DNA of 13,700 nt from DAOUKH01 sp034420775. Its GTDB lineage: Bacteria; Chloroflexota; Dehalococcoidia; SHYB01. The stretch covers positions 1 through 13,700 of the forward strand of contig DAOUKZ010000032.1 of assembly GCA_034420775.1 (NCBI GenBank), written 5' to 3'. Both the position numbers and the translations under genes were made by a program. Position 1 is the first letter of the stretch. Each line of letters begins with the position of its first letter. Positions 12,877 to 13,700 of the stretch are shown one piece after another. The notes under the pieces were generated by a model. It had not been told where the DNA came from. It ran no database searches and was given only the letters and a program-made list of their open reading frames with translations.

Positions 12877-13700
12877 CTACCAGACGCACCCCGGCGTATC
12901 GACGGCGAAGTCCGTCTTCATCGGCGTCGGTTCGCCGCCGGGAACGGGGAGTTGGACGGGGCCGCGCTCGCGGGAGGGGAGCAGCACCGACGCCGTCCCC
13001 GGTGTGGCCACCTCGCCCCGCTGGTTCTCGCACCAGACTTCGAGATCGACGACGTTCAGGTCGCCCTCGCGCCACTTCCCCGCGACCTTCCCCCGGACCC
13101 ACTGCGTGTCGCCGTGGAAGTTGAACTTGCGCGTCTGGTCCGACTGCTTCCACAGAAAGCCGTCGTCGCCCATCCAGTTGGTGCAGTAGTGGATGATCCA
13201 CGAGGTGCGCATCATGCCGTAGTCGTACGACCGCGGCGCGCCGACCTTGTTGGCGCGCTTGTCCTCCCAGTGGACGCGTTGGGCGACGTCGTAGTAGCCG
13301 TAGTCGTTCTTGGGATAGAAGGTGGGGATTCGCCGGCGGTTGAGGTAGCCCAGGCGCAGCGGGGCGACCTGGAAGACTCCCCAGCCCCAGCCCTGGTGCC
13401 ACCCGATGATCTCGACCGTCGAGAGCGGCCCCTTGACCATCGTGGGCATCTCGTCCGACTCGGAGACGTCCTCCCAGTAGAGCGTGTCGGCGCCGCGACG
13501 GAACTCGTTGGCGTAGGCCGCGTCGATCTCGTCGAGCTCCTCTTGCGTGTACGTCTTGGGCTCGACGCTCATGTACTTGCCGGTCTTCTCCGACGCCTCG
13601 CGCTCGGCGAACCAGAAGTAGTAGCGGTAGACCGCCGCGAGCTCGCCGCGCTGGTTCAAGAACTCCTTACGGTGGTAGACCACCGCCGCCTTCCCGCCGC
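12877..13700 (-). CDS. MaoC-like/hotdog-fold acyl dehydratase, C-terminal part (5' end outside window)
   Basis: Double-hotdog MaoC relatives hydrate or dehydrate the double bond of enoyl-CoA-type thioesters. About 274 codons are visible; the frame continues past position 13700, so the GTG at 13681-13683 is very probably internal. Landmarks are HRKEFLNQRGELAAVYRY, a hotdog-end segment, then RVHWEDKRANKVGAPRSYDYG with a D-x5-H arrangement like the MaoC active site, TNWMGDDGFLW, and FNFHGDTQWVRGKVAGK followed by a second NQRGE hotdog end. Such sequences are common in SAR202-type and alphaproteobacterial genomes as acyl dehydratases. The gene sits 11 nt upstream of the acyl-CoA dehydrogenase, which makes the dehydrogenation-hydration steps of a beta-oxidation-like route the best guess. 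The exact catalytic residues and substrate are not certain. Confidence 0.8.
   Translation of the reverse strand, partial: GGKAAVVYHRKEFLNQRGELAAVYRYYFWFAEREASEKTGKYMSVEPKTYTQEELDEIDAAYANEFRRGADTLYWEDVSESDEMPTMVKGPLSTVEIIGWHQGWGWGVFQVAPLRLGYLNRRRIPTFYPKNDYGYYDVAQRVHWEDKRANKVGAPRSYDYGMMRTSWIIHYCTNWMGDDGFLWKQSDQTRKFNFHGDTQWVRGKVAGKWREGDLNVVDLEVWCENQRGEVATPGTASVLLPSRERGPVQLPVPGGEPTPMKTDFAVDTPGCVW

Noticed and set aside
12866..13402. N-terminal extension of 179 residues on the acyl-CoA dehydrogenase
   Set aside because: It reads out of frame through the MaoC-like gene, and the enzyme has a typical start at 12865.

Overview
The window looks like chromosomal DNA of a GC-rich bacterium, most plausibly a Dehalococcoidia/SAR202-type member of the Chloroflexota. 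Three things point there: a stripped-down division cluster of only mraZ, rsmH, ftsA and ftsZ with no peptidoglycan genes between them; a UbiA-UbiX-UbiD cassette of the kind used for menaquinone; and a MaoC-like dehydratase next to an acyl-CoA dehydrogenase. The taxonomic placement is inference. No rRNA, tRNA, IS element, CRISPR array or phage gene was seen.

Positions 1-3559 (minus strand) hold the division cluster, read right to left. A consensus-like sigma70 promoter at 3530-3559 lies beside a helically phased series of GG-centred boxes, the likely MraZ operator. It is followed by mraZ (TTG start), rsmH (overlapping mraZ), ftsA, and the first 234 codons of ftsZ, which leaves the window at position 1. 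Positions 3683-4963 (minus) encode an MFS_3-type exporter that is divergent from the next block.

Positions 5032-9271 (plus) form a tight operon: promoter, ubiA-type prenyltransferase, ubiX-type flavin prenyltransferase, ubiD-type decarboxylase and a short-chain dehydrogenase, joined by ATGA overlaps or a 3-nt gap. UbiX makes the prenylated FMN that UbiD needs, and UbiA supplies or uses the prenylated aromatic ring, so together they fit the late steps of menaquinone (futalosine-type) synthesis. The SDR is translationally coupled to them and its role is unknown.

Positions 9400-11659 (plus) look like a small accessory stretch with fewer G/C-ending codons: a DUF4389-type membrane protein made of two similar halves, an unrecognised protein with about eight membrane segments and an unclear start, and a HigB-HigA toxin-antitoxin pair whose promoter appears to produce a leaderless mRNA. 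Positions 11687-13700 (minus) hold an acyl-CoA dehydrogenase and, upstream of it, a MaoC/hotdog dehydratase cut by the window edge. They converge on higA, with a GC-rich hairpin in the 27-nt gap.

I found no clear new multi-gene defence or biosynthetic system. The most promising leads are the phased MraZ operator on a wall-gene-free division cluster, the leaderless higBA promoter with its 7-bp repeats, the FtsA with altered nucleotide-site residues, and the SDR coupled to the UbiA-X-D cassette.
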